The notes: generated by a model not told the origin, from the sequence alone. DNA of 64,000 nt from Butyrivibrio sp. (GCA_015056495.1 SVGC01000015.1:1-64000); one strand, 5' to 3'; shown: positions 9,822 through 19,309, counted from the first letter of the stretch. A program made the numbers and translations.

Positions 9822-10682
9822 TTATGCTTCATAAGCATCCAGAATAGCCTTGTTGAACTTATCTTCTCCAACTCTTTCAATAGTAAACTTAAATCTTTCA
9901 CTTGGGTTGGCATTGTCATCAAACCACTGGATGGCAGCATCGCAGACCTTCAAGAGCTTATCGTGATCTTCGATAAATGGGATGATAGGCTCACCCTTAG
10001 AGATACGGTTACCAAATAATCCACCAAAGCTCACAATATATCCTGGAGTTGTCTCATAGGCATCTGTCGGGCAGCCAAAGGCACATCTGCCGCAGTAGTT
10101 ACACTTTGAACGGTCAATTTCTATTTTGCCGTTTTCAAGAGTAATCGCACCGCTTCTGCAGGCCTTGACGCATACTCCACACTGGATGCACTTCTCAGAC
10201 TGCCACTGTACCTGTACTCCGCCTTTGATACCTACATCATTCTCTTCAGCCTTCAGACAGTTATTCTGGCAACCTGTGATACCAAATTTGAACTTATGAG
10301 GTAGATCTCTTCCAAAGTATCTCTGATCAAGCTCTACAGCTAGATTCTCTGTATCTATACATCCATTAGGGCAAGTCTCTGCACCCTGGCAGGCTGTGAT
10401 AGTCCTTACTCTTGGACCGCACACACCAGGCTGTACTTCGCCTTCAGCAAGGGCTGCCTTAACTGCATCTATGTCATCCAGCTTGATGAAAGGTATCTCT
10501 ACACCCTGTCTTGATGTAAAGTGCACATATCCGTGTCCGAACTGATCTGCCACTTCAGCAACTTTTGCCAGCTGCTTGGCTGTCATCTGACCACCTACAA
10601 CACGGAGTCTTAGAGAAAAATTATTTTTTTGCTTCTGTCTCATGAAGCCACCCTTTTTCAGGGTTGCGTAATCTGTAGCCAT
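9822..10682 (-). CDS. Small siroheme/[4Fe-4S] sulfite reductase, AsrC-like, with two ferredoxin-type clusters
   Basis: C-x5-C (CQGAETC) and C-x3-C (CQNNC) siroheme-FeS motifs; CIQCGVCVKAC and CNYCGRCAFGCP. Confidence 0.87.
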   Translation of the reverse strand: MATDYATLKKGGFMRQKQKNNFSLRLRVVGGQMTAKQLAKVAEVADQFGHGYVHFTSRQGVEIPFIKLDDIDAVKAALAEGEVQPGVCGPRVRTITACQGAETCPNGCIDTENLAVELDQRYFGRDLPHKFKFGITGCQNNCLKAEENDVGIKGGVQVQWQSEKCIQCGVCVKACRSGAITLENGKIEIDRSKCNYCGRCAFGCPTDAYETTPGYIVSFGGLFGNRISKGEPIIPFIEDHDKLLKVCDAAIQWFDDNANPSERFKFTIERVGEDKFNKAILDAYEA

Positions 10683-10725
10683 ATTTACAATCTCCTTAAT
10701 TTATGAATGGATGACTATCATCCTA

Positions 10726-11145
10726 CTATTCTATAATTTTCAGATCTTCCTTAGAGGATATGCCGCCTTCAACATGAAATGAATTAAGTACAGGATTGGC
10801 ACTATCCATAAGTGAAAGTATCATATAGCTTGCCGAGCTATCATATGCCAATCGCTTATCCTCTTCTGATGGTCTTGATGGTGACTCAGGATGAGAGTGC
10901 CAATTGCCTAATGGTCTAAGTCCATTTGCACGCATATCTTTTACTGCCTGCAGCTGTTCCTTTGGATCAAGACTAAAATGCTCATTGGAATGATCTATAT
11001 TGGTAAGAAGATATACTTTCTTTACAACCCTTACTCCATTCTCATCATCTATTCCTGCGATCAGGCCACATGCCTCATTAGGAAGTTCTTTTCTAGCATG
11101 ATCCAACATTTTTTCATAATCAGCTCTACTTAGCTTTACTTCCAT
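10726..11145 (-). CDS. JAMM/MPN+ (M67) metalloprotease, HcyD/Mec-like
   Basis: NWHSHPESPSRPSEED JAMM motif; ACGLIAG. Confidence 0.9.
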   Translation of the reverse strand: MEVKLSRADYEKMLDHARKELPNEACGLIAGIDDENGVRVVKKVYLLTNIDHSNEHFSLDPKEQLQAVKDMRANGLRPLGNWHSHPESPSRPSEEDKRLAYDSSASYMILSLMDSANPVLNSFHVEGGISSKEDLKIIE

Positions 11146-11172
11146 ATATATTCCTTTCCATAAAACACGTTA

Positions 11173-12000
11173 TCAGGCGCGGATCTTATCTCCCGGATGC
11201 CATTCGCATACAGCCTGCTCGTAGTCAATCAGTTCTGTTATAGATGGCTCATCAGAACATACTGCACAGCCTTTTCCTCTTGCAGGAAGTTTGATCTTAT
11301 GAAACTCCATAGTAAGCGCATCGTATGTCAGCAGATAACCTACCAGCAGTTCACCTACTCCGGTTATATATTTCACTGCTTCCATTGCCTGCAGTGAACC
11401 GATAACTCCGCCCATGGCTCCTATAACTCCTGCCTGTTTGCAGGTAGGAACTGCGTCCTTTGGCGGTGGGTTCTTAAATACACATCTGTAGCATGGTCCT
11501 TCTCCTGGAACAACGGTCATAAGCTGTCCTTTGAACCTGATGATACCTGCATGTGAAAAAGGCTTTTTAGCCATAACACAGGCATCATTGATCAGAAACT
11601 TGGCAGGGAAATTATCTGTTCCATCTATGATAAAGTCATAGTCTTTGATAAGATCCATTACATTTTCGCTGGTTACAAACTGGTGATATGTATTAACTGT
11701 AATATCAGGGTTGATTGCAAGCATAGACTCTTTAGCAGACTCAACTTTGAGCTTGCCTATATCATTGGTACTATGGATGACCTGTCTCTGAAGATTGGAC
11801 AGATCTACAACATCGGCATCCACAATACCGATAGTCCCAACACCTGCTGCCGCAAGGTACATAGCTGCAGGTGCACCAAGTCCTCCTGCACCGATGATCA
11901 GTACTTTACTGTTTAACAGCTTCTTCTGTCCTTTTACACCTATCTCTTTTAAAATAATATGCCTGGAATATCTTTCCAGTTGTTCATTAGTAAATCCCAC
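11173..12000 (-). CDS. ThiF/MoeB/HesA-family sulfur-carrier adenylyltransferase
   Basis: RYSRHIILKEIGVKGQKKL, GAGGLGAPAAMYLAAAGVGTIGI, CYRCVF, GCAVC. Confidence 0.93.
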   Translation of the reverse strand: MGFTNEQLERYSRHIILKEIGVKGQKKLLNSKVLIIGAGGLGAPAAMYLAAAGVGTIGIVDADVVDLSNLQRQVIHSTNDIGKLKVESAKESMLAINPDITVNTYHQFVTSENVMDLIKDYDFIIDGTDNFPAKFLINDACVMAKKPFSHAGIIRFKGQLMTVVPGEGPCYRCVFKNPPPKDAVPTCKQAGVIGAMGGVIGSLQAMEAVKYITGVGELLVGYLLTYDALTMEFHKIKLPARGKGCAVCSDEPSITELIDYEQAVCEWHPGDKIRA

Positions 12001-12021
12001 TTTTTTATCTCCTCCAAACTA

Positions 12022-12231
12022 TTACTTGCAACCGCCACCCATGAAGTACAGAAACTCTACTTCATCGCCATCTTTCAGGACAGTGGTATCGAAATCATCT
12101 CTCTGTGCAAACTCTTCATTTACTGAAACAGTTACATACTCAGGTGTTTCAACATTTTCAAGCTCAATCAGCTTGCTGATTGTAAGTCCCTCTTCAAAAT
12201 CTTTTTTAGTTCCTGCTACTGTGATCTTCAT
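12022..12231 (-). CDS. ThiS/MoaD-family sulfur carrier with C-terminal extension (ends ...FMGGGCK)
   Basis: 69 aa ThiS-like fold sequence between metY and thiF-like genes; GG followed by extra residues. Confidence 0.87.
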   Translation of the reverse strand: MKITVAGTKKDFEEGLTISKLIELENVETPEYVTVSVNEEFAQRDDFDTTVLKDGDEVEFLYFMGGGCK

Positions 12232-12258
12232 AATATTTTTTCTTCCTCCTAATATATA

Positions 12259-13491
12259 TCAATTTTGAGACTGCTTAATTGCCTGTCTGAAATCTTCTAT
12301 CAAATCTTCACTGTCTTCTATGCCAACACTTACTCTTATAGTGTCATCATATACGCCTGCGGCTGCTGCCTCTTCATCGCTTGATTTAATGTAGAGTGTA
12401 GATCTTGGATGAATAGCCAGAGTTCTTACATCGCCGATATTGCTGGCTATAGTCACATACTTAAGAGCATTGAGCGTCTTGTATGCTTTCTCTTTAGAGC
12501 CCACTCTAAAAGTCAGTATTCCGCCTCCATATCCTCCCAGCTGCTTCTGACACAACTCGTAGTATGGATGATCTTCAAGAGACAGGTGACTTACCTTTAC
12601 TCCATCAATCTCTGATAATGCTTTTGCAAGAGCTTTGGCATTTTTATTGATCTGCTCTACTCTGAGTCCCATGGTCTCCAGACCGATTACATTAAGATAT
12701 GCATTAAACGGTGCAAGACATGAGCCAAAGTTTTCCCAGAGATCTGTCTTTAGTCTTACAAGATATGCCATATTTCCATATCGCTTGAAGTCAGCAAGTG
12801 CAGGGAATTTCTCAAAATCCCATTTAAACCTGCCACCGTCAAGTATGATGCCGCTGATTGAATTGCCACTTCCATTTATATATTTGGAAGATGAATGAAC
12901 AACAATGTCTGCTCCATGATCGATAGGTCTTATGACATATGGCGTTACTGTTGTTGCATCCACTATCAGCGGTATAGACCTTTCATGGGCATACCTTGCT
13001 ACTGTCTCAATATCCAGTACCTGCAGAGCCGGGTTACTTACTACTTCGCCAAATATGACTTTGGTCTTTTCATTAAAATACTTATCCAGCTGCTCAGGAT
13101 TTAACTCTGAAACAAAATTGGTTTTAATCCCAAATTTTTCAAGGTCTTTGAAAAGATCCAGTGTACCTCCATAGAGATTGGATGTTGTAATGATCTCATC
13201 TCCTGTCGTCAGTACATTAAGAAGTGATATTGTAACTGCTGCCATACCGGAACTACAGGCTACACCTCCCGTGGCATGTTCAATGTCACTAATTCTCTGT
13301 TCAAATGCTGTTAGTGTCGGATTACCAATTCTTGTATACGCATAACCAAAAGCTTTATGCTGAAATACCTTTTCCTGCTCCTGTGCACTCTCATATCCAA
13401 ATGCACTGACTTGAGCAATTGGTGGTAATGTTGAATGGTCTGCATAGCTCTTGGTAGACTTGCCATGCAATAAACTTGTATTAAACTTCAT
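12259..13491 (-). CDS. metY: O-acetylhomoserine aminocarboxypropyltransferase / sulfhydrylase
   Basis: Cys/Met-metabolism PLP family: YTRIGNPTLTAFEQRI, ATGGVACSSGMAA, VHSSSKYINGSGNSISGIILDGG. Confidence 0.94.
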   Translation of the reverse strand: MKFNTSLLHGKSTKSYADHSTLPPIAQVSAFGYESAQEQEKVFQHKAFGYAYTRIGNPTLTAFEQRISDIEHATGGVACSSGMAAVTISLLNVLTTGDEIITTSNLYGGTLDLFKDLEKFGIKTNFVSELNPEQLDKYFNEKTKVIFGEVVSNPALQVLDIETVARYAHERSIPLIVDATTVTPYVIRPIDHGADIVVHSSSKYINGSGNSISGIILDGGRFKWDFEKFPALADFKRYGNMAYLVRLKTDLWENFGSCLAPFNAYLNVIGLETMGLRVEQINKNAKALAKALSEIDGVKVSHLSLEDHPYYELCQKQLGGYGGGILTFRVGSKEKAYKTLNALKYVTIASNIGDVRTLAIHPRSTLYIKSSDEEAAAAGVYDDTIRVSVGIEDSEDLIEDFRQAIKQSQN

Positions 13492-13554
13492 AGTTGCCTC
13501 GATTCCAGCAAACAGTGCTATTTGCGATTGTGTTCTAGATTTATGGTCTATATC

Positions 13555-13573
13555 ATACCACTTTAGTAGGAAT
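13555..13573 (-). promoter_or_regulatory. Candidate operator in the metY promoter (ATTCCTACTAAAGTGGTAT on minus strand)
   Basis: Imperfect dyad next to TATGAT -10-like sequence; similar half-sites upstream of the YeiH gene. Confidence 0.35.
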
Positions 13574-13797
13574 TGTAGTTATATGTTTTTCATTTGACTC
13601 GATATAACTATTGCCTATAACTTGATATGAGTTCTTTCTAATGGCTTGTAAACCATGAATATGTCAATAGTATTAGCCATGTTTTTTCTGTATTTTTGCA
13701 GTTAGATAAAGTATAATGAGGATATATCCTTGATCTAGAGGATAACCAAAAGATTGCTTATATATTTTTTAAAATATTATACTCGGAGGATTTTCAC

Positions 13798-14733
13798 ATG
13801 GAAAATAAAAAAGCTGTTGTATCTCTGGGACATGAGGCTCTCGGCGTAACGACTGGTGCCCAAAAAGAAGCTGTTAAAAAGACTGCTGCCGCCCTTGCAG
13901 ATCTTGTTCAGGCTGGCTATCAGCTGACGATCACACACAGTAACGGACCACAGGTCAGCATGATCCACAAAGCTATGACTGAGCTGCACCGTATATACAT
14001 TGATTACACTCCTGCTCCTATGAGCGTCTGTAATGCAATGAGTCAGGGATATGTAGGATATGATATCCAGAATGCATTGAAAAGCGAGCTTACAAGTCGC
14101 GGTATCTCAAGAACTGTCAGCACTATCCTCACTCAGGTTACTGTTGATCCTTATGATGAAGCTTTTTATTCACCAACTAAGAAAATCGGCCGTTTCATGT
14201 CAAAAGAAGATGCAGACAATGAAATCAAGAAGGGTAATTTTGTAAAAGAAATCCCTGGTCAGGGGTATTTGAGAATAATTGCTGCTCCAAAGCCTATTGA
14301 TATCGTTGAGATAGATGCTATAAGAGCCCTTGCTGATGCAGGTCAAGAGGTAATTGCCTGTGGCGGTGGCGGTATTCCTGTTATTGAGCAGAACCACAAC
14401 TTAAAGGGTGCATCTGCTGTCATCGAAAAAGATGCCATTGCAGGCAAACTTGCTGCAGACCTTAAGGCTGACAGACTCGTAATATTTACTTCTGTTCCAT
14501 ATGTCTACACAAACTACGGCAAAGAAAACCAGGCTCCTATTGAAAAAATGACTATAGCAGAAGCTAAGAAATTCATAGAAAATAGTGAATTCGGCGAAAC
14601 AGACATGCTTCCTAAGATAGAAGCTGCCATTGAATTTCTTGAAACCAACCCTGACGGAAGCGTACTTATCACTTCCCTCGATAGCATAAGTGATGCTCTA
14701 AAGGGCAAGGCAGGAACTTTTATTACTGCATAA
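13798..14733 (+). CDS. arcC: Carbamate kinase
   Basis: VSLGHEALG, THSNGPQVSMI, ACGGGGIPVI, DLKADRLVIFTSVPYVYTNYGK; preceded by GGAGG. Confidence 0.93.
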   Translation: MENKKAVVSLGHEALGVTTGAQKEAVKKTAAALADLVQAGYQLTITHSNGPQVSMIHKAMTELHRIYIDYTPAPMSVCNAMSQGYVGYDIQNALKSELTSRGISRTVSTILTQVTVDPYDEAFYSPTKKIGRFMSKEDADNEIKKGNFVKEIPGQGYLRIIAAPKPIDIVEIDAIRALADAGQEVIACGGGGIPVIEQNHNLKGASAVIEKDAIAGKLAADLKADRLVIFTSVPYVYTNYGKENQAPIEKMTIAEAKKFIENSEFGETDMLPKIEAAIEFLETNPDGSVLITSLDSISDALKGKAGTFITA

Positions 14734-14740
14734 ACCAATC

Positions 14741-14784
14741 AGAGTCAGAGGGGACGTATCAAGTGATACGTCCCCTCTGACTCT
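14741..14784. repeat. Short member of the GGGGACGTATCA palindromic repeat family; possible bidirectional terminator between arcC and lspA-like
   Basis: Perfect 21-bp inverted repeat agagtcagaggggacgtatca / tgatacgtcccctctgactct, 2-nt loop. Confidence 0.9.
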
Positions 14785-14786
14785 GT

Positions 14787-15272
14787 TCAATTACAACCAA
14801 TAACTACGAGCAATGCACCTATCATAATTGCAAAATCTCCTAAGTTATAGACAACATTTTTCATAAAGTTGTTTCCCTTATTGATGCTAATGTAATCCAC
14901 AACATATCCTCTCTTGATCCGGTCATAAGTATTACTGTATGCACCTCCAAGAAGTGCTACAAGTCCAGCCTTTAAGAGGTACTTGCCTTTCGTTCCAAGA
15001 GTCAGTAGGAATATTGCTGTGACTGCTATAGCGAAAATGATAGATATAGCCTTGGTCAGTGCAGGAGTTTTACTTCCCACACTGAGCATGGCACCTTCGT
15101 TATGTGAATTTTTAAATGTAATTAAGTGAGCGGAACTGTCTTCCTGATGATCCATACCAGGTAACATTCTGCTCTCTGATAACTCTTTTAAATGCTCATC
15201 CGTTAGGAATATTGAGCCTATAACCGCAAGCGAAATATTCGCACGCCTTAATACCTTAGACCGTTTCTGCAT
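14787..15272 (-). CDS. lspA: Signal peptidase II (LspA)-like protein
   Basis: FKNSHNEGAM, GGAYSNTYDRIKRGYVVDYI, YNLGDFAI match SPase II motifs; overlaps the clpX end. Confidence 0.78.
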   Translation of the reverse strand: MQKRSKVLRRANISLAVIGSIFLTDEHLKELSESRMLPGMDHQEDSSAHLITFKNSHNEGAMLSVGSKTPALTKAISIIFAIAVTAIFLLTLGTKGKYLLKAGLVALLGGAYSNTYDRIKRGYVVDYISINKGNNFMKNVVYNLGDFAIMIGALLVVIGCN

Positions 15273-16845
15273 TATCAGTGTTTATCTCTTTCTTTTCCTC
15301 AATGGCTGCAACAGGCATCTCGCTTCTGATCTCAATCTTAGGTCCGCCGTTGCCTTCGATATATTCACGAGTTATTGTTACCTTGCCAATATTATCATCC
15401 TTTGGAATCTCATACATGATATCCAGCATGAATTCCTCAATGATTGCCCTAAGGGCTCTGGCACCTGTATCCTTTTCAAGAGCCTTTTCTGCAATAGCTT
15501 CTAAAGCTCCCTGATCAAACTGAAGATCCACTTCATCCAGAGCAAGGAGTTTCTGATACTGCTTAAGGATAGCATTCTTAGGCTCCTTTAATATCTTTAT
15601 AAGCATATCTTTAGTAAGTGCCTGAAGTGAGCATATGATAGGCAGTCTTCCCAAAAATTCAGGGATCATACCGAACTTTTTAAGGTCCTCTGTTGTTACT
15701 TTCTGAAGGAGATTTTCGTCTTTATCATATTTGTCCTTAAGGTCTGCGTTATATCCTATGGAGCTGGATTTATTAAGTCTCTGCTTGATGATCTCTTCAA
15801 GGTCAGGAAATGCTCCACCACAGATAAACAGGATATTTCTTGTATTGATAGTTGTGAGAGGAACCATGGCATTTTTGCTGTTGGCACCTACCGGCACTTC
15901 TACATCAGCACCTTCAAGAAGTTTGAGCATGCCCTGCTGAACGGACTCTCCGCTGACATCTCTTGCTGTTGTATTCTTTTTCTTGGCAATCTTATCTATC
16001 TCATCTATGAAGATGATTCCATGCTCTGTTTTTTCTATATCATTATTAGCAGCTGCAAGGAGCTTGGATACTACGCTCTCAATATCATCACCGATATAGC
16101 CTGCTTCTGTAAGAGATGTGGCATCAGTTATAGCAAGCGGTACATCAAGAAGACGAGCTAATGTTTTGACCAGATATGTCTTACCACTTCCTGTTGGTCC
16201 AAGCATCAGGATGTTGGATTTCTCAATCTCTATATCATCCATTGTTCCTGTGGTTACTCTCTTGTAGTGATTGTATACTGCAACAGATATGATTTTTTTA
16301 GCCTGTTCCTGACCTATTATATAGTCATCCAGTTTTGCCTTGATCTTATGAGGTGCAGGAATGTTATTAATATCAAATTCAGGTTTTACCTTAGCTTCCT
16401 TTTCCTTCTTTTTCTTGATCTTCTGAGAATTTGGTATTCCTCCAAGATTACCACCCAGATTCTTGAGATCGTCCATATTTACAAAACTGATATTTGGAAA
16501 TCCGCTTGTATTCTTATTAAGCTCATTCATGAGAGTAGGATTGTTGAGCAGGTTCTGATAATCAAACTGGCTCACTGCATCCATAGTCTTGTGCATACAA
16601 TCATCGCATACACATATATTGTTAGGCAGATGGAACATCTTTCCAGCCTTACTCTCAGGTCTTCTGCAGACAAAACATACATCCTCGTACTGGTTATCCT
16701 TATCTTCTGAGGAATTGTCCTTATTATCTGTATCAGTAGAGTCTGTTTTGTTCTCTTCAGTTTCTTTATTATCTGTATCTACAACTTCTCCATCGACTAC
16801 TTCTCTAAAGTCCATGTCGTTGTCGTTATTTTTATTATCACCCAT
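15256..16845 (-). CDS. clpX: ATP-dependent Clp protease ATP-binding subunit ClpX (ORF extends to 16884)
   Basis: Zinc finger CFVC...CVCDDC; GPTGSGKTYLVKTLA; GIIFIDEIDKIAKK; DVSGESVQQGMLKLLEG; FGMIPEFLGRLP. Confidence 0.95.
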   Translation of the reverse strand: MGDNKNNDNDMDFREVVDGEVVDTDNKETEENKTDSTDTDNKDNSSEDKDNQYEDVCFVCRRPESKAGKMFHLPNNICVCDDCMHKTMDAVSQFDYQNLLNNPTLMNELNKNTSGFPNISFVNMDDLKNLGGNLGGIPNSQKIKKKKEKEAKVKPEFDINNIPAPHKIKAKLDDYIIGQEQAKKIISVAVYNHYKRVTTGTMDDIEIEKSNILMLGPTGSGKTYLVKTLARLLDVPLAITDATSLTEAGYIGDDIESVVSKLLAAANNDIEKTEHGIIFIDEIDKIAKKKNTTARDVSGESVQQGMLKLLEGADVEVPVGANSKNAMVPLTTINTRNILFICGGAFPDLEEIIKQRLNKSSSIGYNADLKDKYDKDENLLQKVTTEDLKKFGMIPEFLGRLPIICSLQALTKDMLIKILKEPKNAILKQYQKLLALDEVDLQFDQGALEAIAEKALEKDTGARALRAIIEEFMLDIMYEIPKDDNIGKVTITREYIEGNGGPKIEIRSEMPVAAIEEKKEINTDNAETV

Positions 16846-17024
16846 AGTAAATACATCCTTTCCAAGCATTTCATATACAGCCAAGTAAATGGCTTTTTTT
16901 CAGCGTTTTTTGAACCCGCGATTCAAAAATGCACGCAATTAAATTATATTCCACTCATAATATGCACACAAGTAAACAATCTATTAATTCATTGCTGCGG
17001 CGAGCTTTTAGCAAGTATATAACG

Positions 17025-17063
17025 AAAAAGGTTGGGAGCTTATATTACAAAGCTCTCAACCTT
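17025..17063 (-). terminator. Rho-independent terminator downstream of htrA-like gene
   Basis: aaggttgggagct / agctctcaacctt stem with T tract on the minus strand. Confidence 0.7.
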
Positions 17064-17091
17064 ATATATAAATGTGCTGTGGAAATTGTTA

Positions 17092-18804
17092 TTAGTGTCT
17101 GCCACCATTTCCGCCCTGCTGCTCACCCTGCTCTGATTCTGACTGATCTCCCTGGGCTGGAGCCTGTCCGTCATACTGCTCGCCATTGCTACCAGCAGTT
17201 GAATCATCAGTAGATGTTGTTGCTGCAGATGTAAGAGTTACTTCAAAAGTATACTCATCATAGCTGCCTGCGTTATTGGCTCTCTCTACTGTAAGTGTAA
17301 CTGTTGTACCTGCTGCATAGTACTCAAGTCTAGCTTTAAGATCTTCCATAGAAGATATCTCTTCACCATTAAGAGCTGTGATGATATCTCCCTTCTGGAT
17401 ACCTGCATTAGCAGCACCACCACCTTCTGATACCTGAGCTACATATACACCCTGAGGCATATTGTACACTTCTGAAACATCAGTTGTTACTGTTACACCA
17501 GAAATACCAATGTATCCCTGTTCTTCTTCAGAAACCTTGATCTTGGTTTCTTCATTCATAAGTTCGTTGATGATAGGAATAGCTGTTGAAATAGGAATAG
17601 CATATCCCATACCTTCAATAGTTGTACCACCAATCTTATTTGAGTTGATTCCGATAACTTCACCATTCATATTAAGAAGCGCACCACCTGAATTACCTGG
17701 GTTGATAGCTGCATCTGTCTGTATAAATGTTCCTGTTGTATCATCATCAAGATCGATAACTCTGTTAAGAGCTGAGATAACACCTGTTGTAACTGACTGG
17801 CCATAGCCAAGTGCATTACCGATTGCAATTGCAGGCTCACCAACTGTAAGACTATCAGAATCACCAAGAGTTGCAATTGAGATCATTGATAACTGATCTG
17901 ATGTCATATCTTCAAGCTGAACAGCTATTACAGCAAGGTCCATGTCTGAATCAGTTCCCTTTACAGCTGCTTCTACATATGTATTGTTAGACTCATCTGA
18001 ATCACCATCATAGAAACTTACTTCAAGAGTATCGGCGCCTTCTATAACGTGATAGTTTGTAACTATAAGTAGCTCTGTATCGTTCTGACCAACAATAATA
18101 CCTGAGCCTGATGCTGTCTGTTCTTCTGAATATACCTGTCCAAAGTATGTTGCTGTTGAAGTATATGTATTATTGATTGATACGATTGAAGGCATTGCAT
18201 TCTGTACTACCTCAGTAACGTCTGTTACTACAGTTGTAGCTGTACCGGATGTTGTTGTTGAAGCCTTAACCTGTGAATCTGTATTTGATTCAGTAGTTGT
18301 AGTGCTCTGAGTTGTTTCTGCAATCTGTGAAATCTCATTTGCTGTATTAGCTGTAGTTCTTGTAAGTCCATAATATCCTACTCCAAGTCCTCCAGCAAAA
18401 ACTGCTGCTACGCATACGCCTGCAACAACTTTCTTAAATGCTCCGCCTTTCTTTTTCTTCTTCACAGGTGCTGACTGCTGATACTGGTAATTGCCATTCT
18501 GTGTTGAATAATTAGCTCCTGAATAGTTATAAGAACCATTAGAATAGTTAGGATTGGAATTCTGTGAATTGTAGCTATACTGACTGTTCTGATTGTTCTG
18601 GCTTGAATAATCATATGAACCATAGCTGTTTGTGTTAGAAGCTTGTCCATAATTGTAATTGCTATAAGAATTGCTTCCATAAGAGGTGTTTTGCTGTCCA
18701 CTTCCATAAGTAGTTCCTGTAGCATTGTTGGCACTATTAGTAGTACCTGTGCTTGTCTGTGAACTTTGATAGTTTTGATTTAACTCATTATTGTCTTCGT
18801 ACAT
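17092..18804 (-). CDS. HtrA/DegP-like S1C serine protease with PDZ domain and Asn/Tyr/Ser/Gln-rich N-terminal region
   Basis: TNYHVIEGA, DSDMDLAVIAVQ, TDAAINPGNSGGALLNMNGEVIGINS; PDZ near C-terminus; single TM after KKKKK. Confidence 0.93.
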   Translation of the reverse strand: MYEDNNELNQNYQSSQTSTGTTNSANNATGTTYGSGQQNTSYGSNSYSNYNYGQASNTNSYGSYDYSSQNNQNSQYSYNSQNSNPNYSNGSYNYSGANYSTQNGNYQYQQSAPVKKKKKGGAFKKVVAGVCVAAVFAGGLGVGYYGLTRTTANTANEISQIAETTQSTTTTESNTDSQVKASTTTSGTATTVVTDVTEVVQNAMPSIVSINNTYTSTATYFGQVYSEEQTASGSGIIVGQNDTELLIVTNYHVIEGADTLEVSFYDGDSDESNNTYVEAAVKGTDSDMDLAVIAVQLEDMTSDQLSMISIATLGDSDSLTVGEPAIAIGNALGYGQSVTTGVISALNRVIDLDDDTTGTFIQTDAAINPGNSGGALLNMNGEVIGINSNKIGGTTIEGMGYAIPISTAIPIINELMNEETKIKVSEEEQGYIGISGVTVTTDVSEVYNMPQGVYVAQVSEGGGAANAGIQKGDIITALNGEEISSMEDLKARLEYYAAGTTVTLTVERANNAGSYDEYTFEVTLTSAATTSTDDSTAGSNGEQYDGQAPAQGDQSESEQGEQQGGNGGRH

Positions 18805-18975
18805 TTTTTCGTCCTTTCCAACAACAATGTCCCCCTGCTGTTGAATGATATTTTCTTTTCCTCTATGATTTTTAGTATATGCACAGTCTGTGTCTAAATT
18901 GTGTTTATTTTATAATTAAAATATGATATTTATCTTTTTAGTTTCGTTTAAGGTAAGGGTTTGGGCGATATCCAA

Positions 18976-19245
18976 TCAGTAATCCTCTTCTAAAATCTGG
19001 ATCTCCAGATAGTCGAAATCTATTTCTTCAATAAAACTGTCCTTTGTAAACCTGCATTTTGAATGAAGCTGGAAGTCTCTAATAGTAGAAGAAAGCCACT
19101 GAGGTTTTTCCAGATCAAACTCATAACAGGCTTTTTCCAAAGCATTCATGACTTTATGTGTTCTGGTATCTACTGTATCATCTTCAATTACCATATCTCT
19201 TTGTAGTCTATTATCTTTAATCTGTCTTACCCAAAGTTTGAACAT
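18976..19245 (-). CDS. Hypothetical protein, 89 aa
   Basis: ORF with upstream ggagatgat; no family recognised. Confidence 0.55.
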   Translation of the reverse strand: MFKLWVRQIKDNRLQRDMVIEDDTVDTRTHKVMNALEKACYEFDLEKPQWLSSTIRDFQLHSKCRFTKDSFIEEIDFDYLEIQILEEDY

Positions 19246-19260
19246 ATATCATCTCCTAAT

Positions 19261-19309
19261 AAAAAAGGTGTATATACTATCGTACTTCAAAATGATAGCA
19301 TATACACCT
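19261..19309 (-). terminator. Rho-independent terminator downstream of galE
   Basis: aggtgtatatactatc / gatagcatatacacct stem, 6-7 T tract on minus strand. Confidence 0.75.

Noticed and set aside
17667-17876. Secondary-frame ORFs in the HtrA N-terminal low-complexity region (17667-17876, 18462-18734)
   Set aside because: Alternate frames of a repetitive coding region; composition mirrors the overlapping true CDS.
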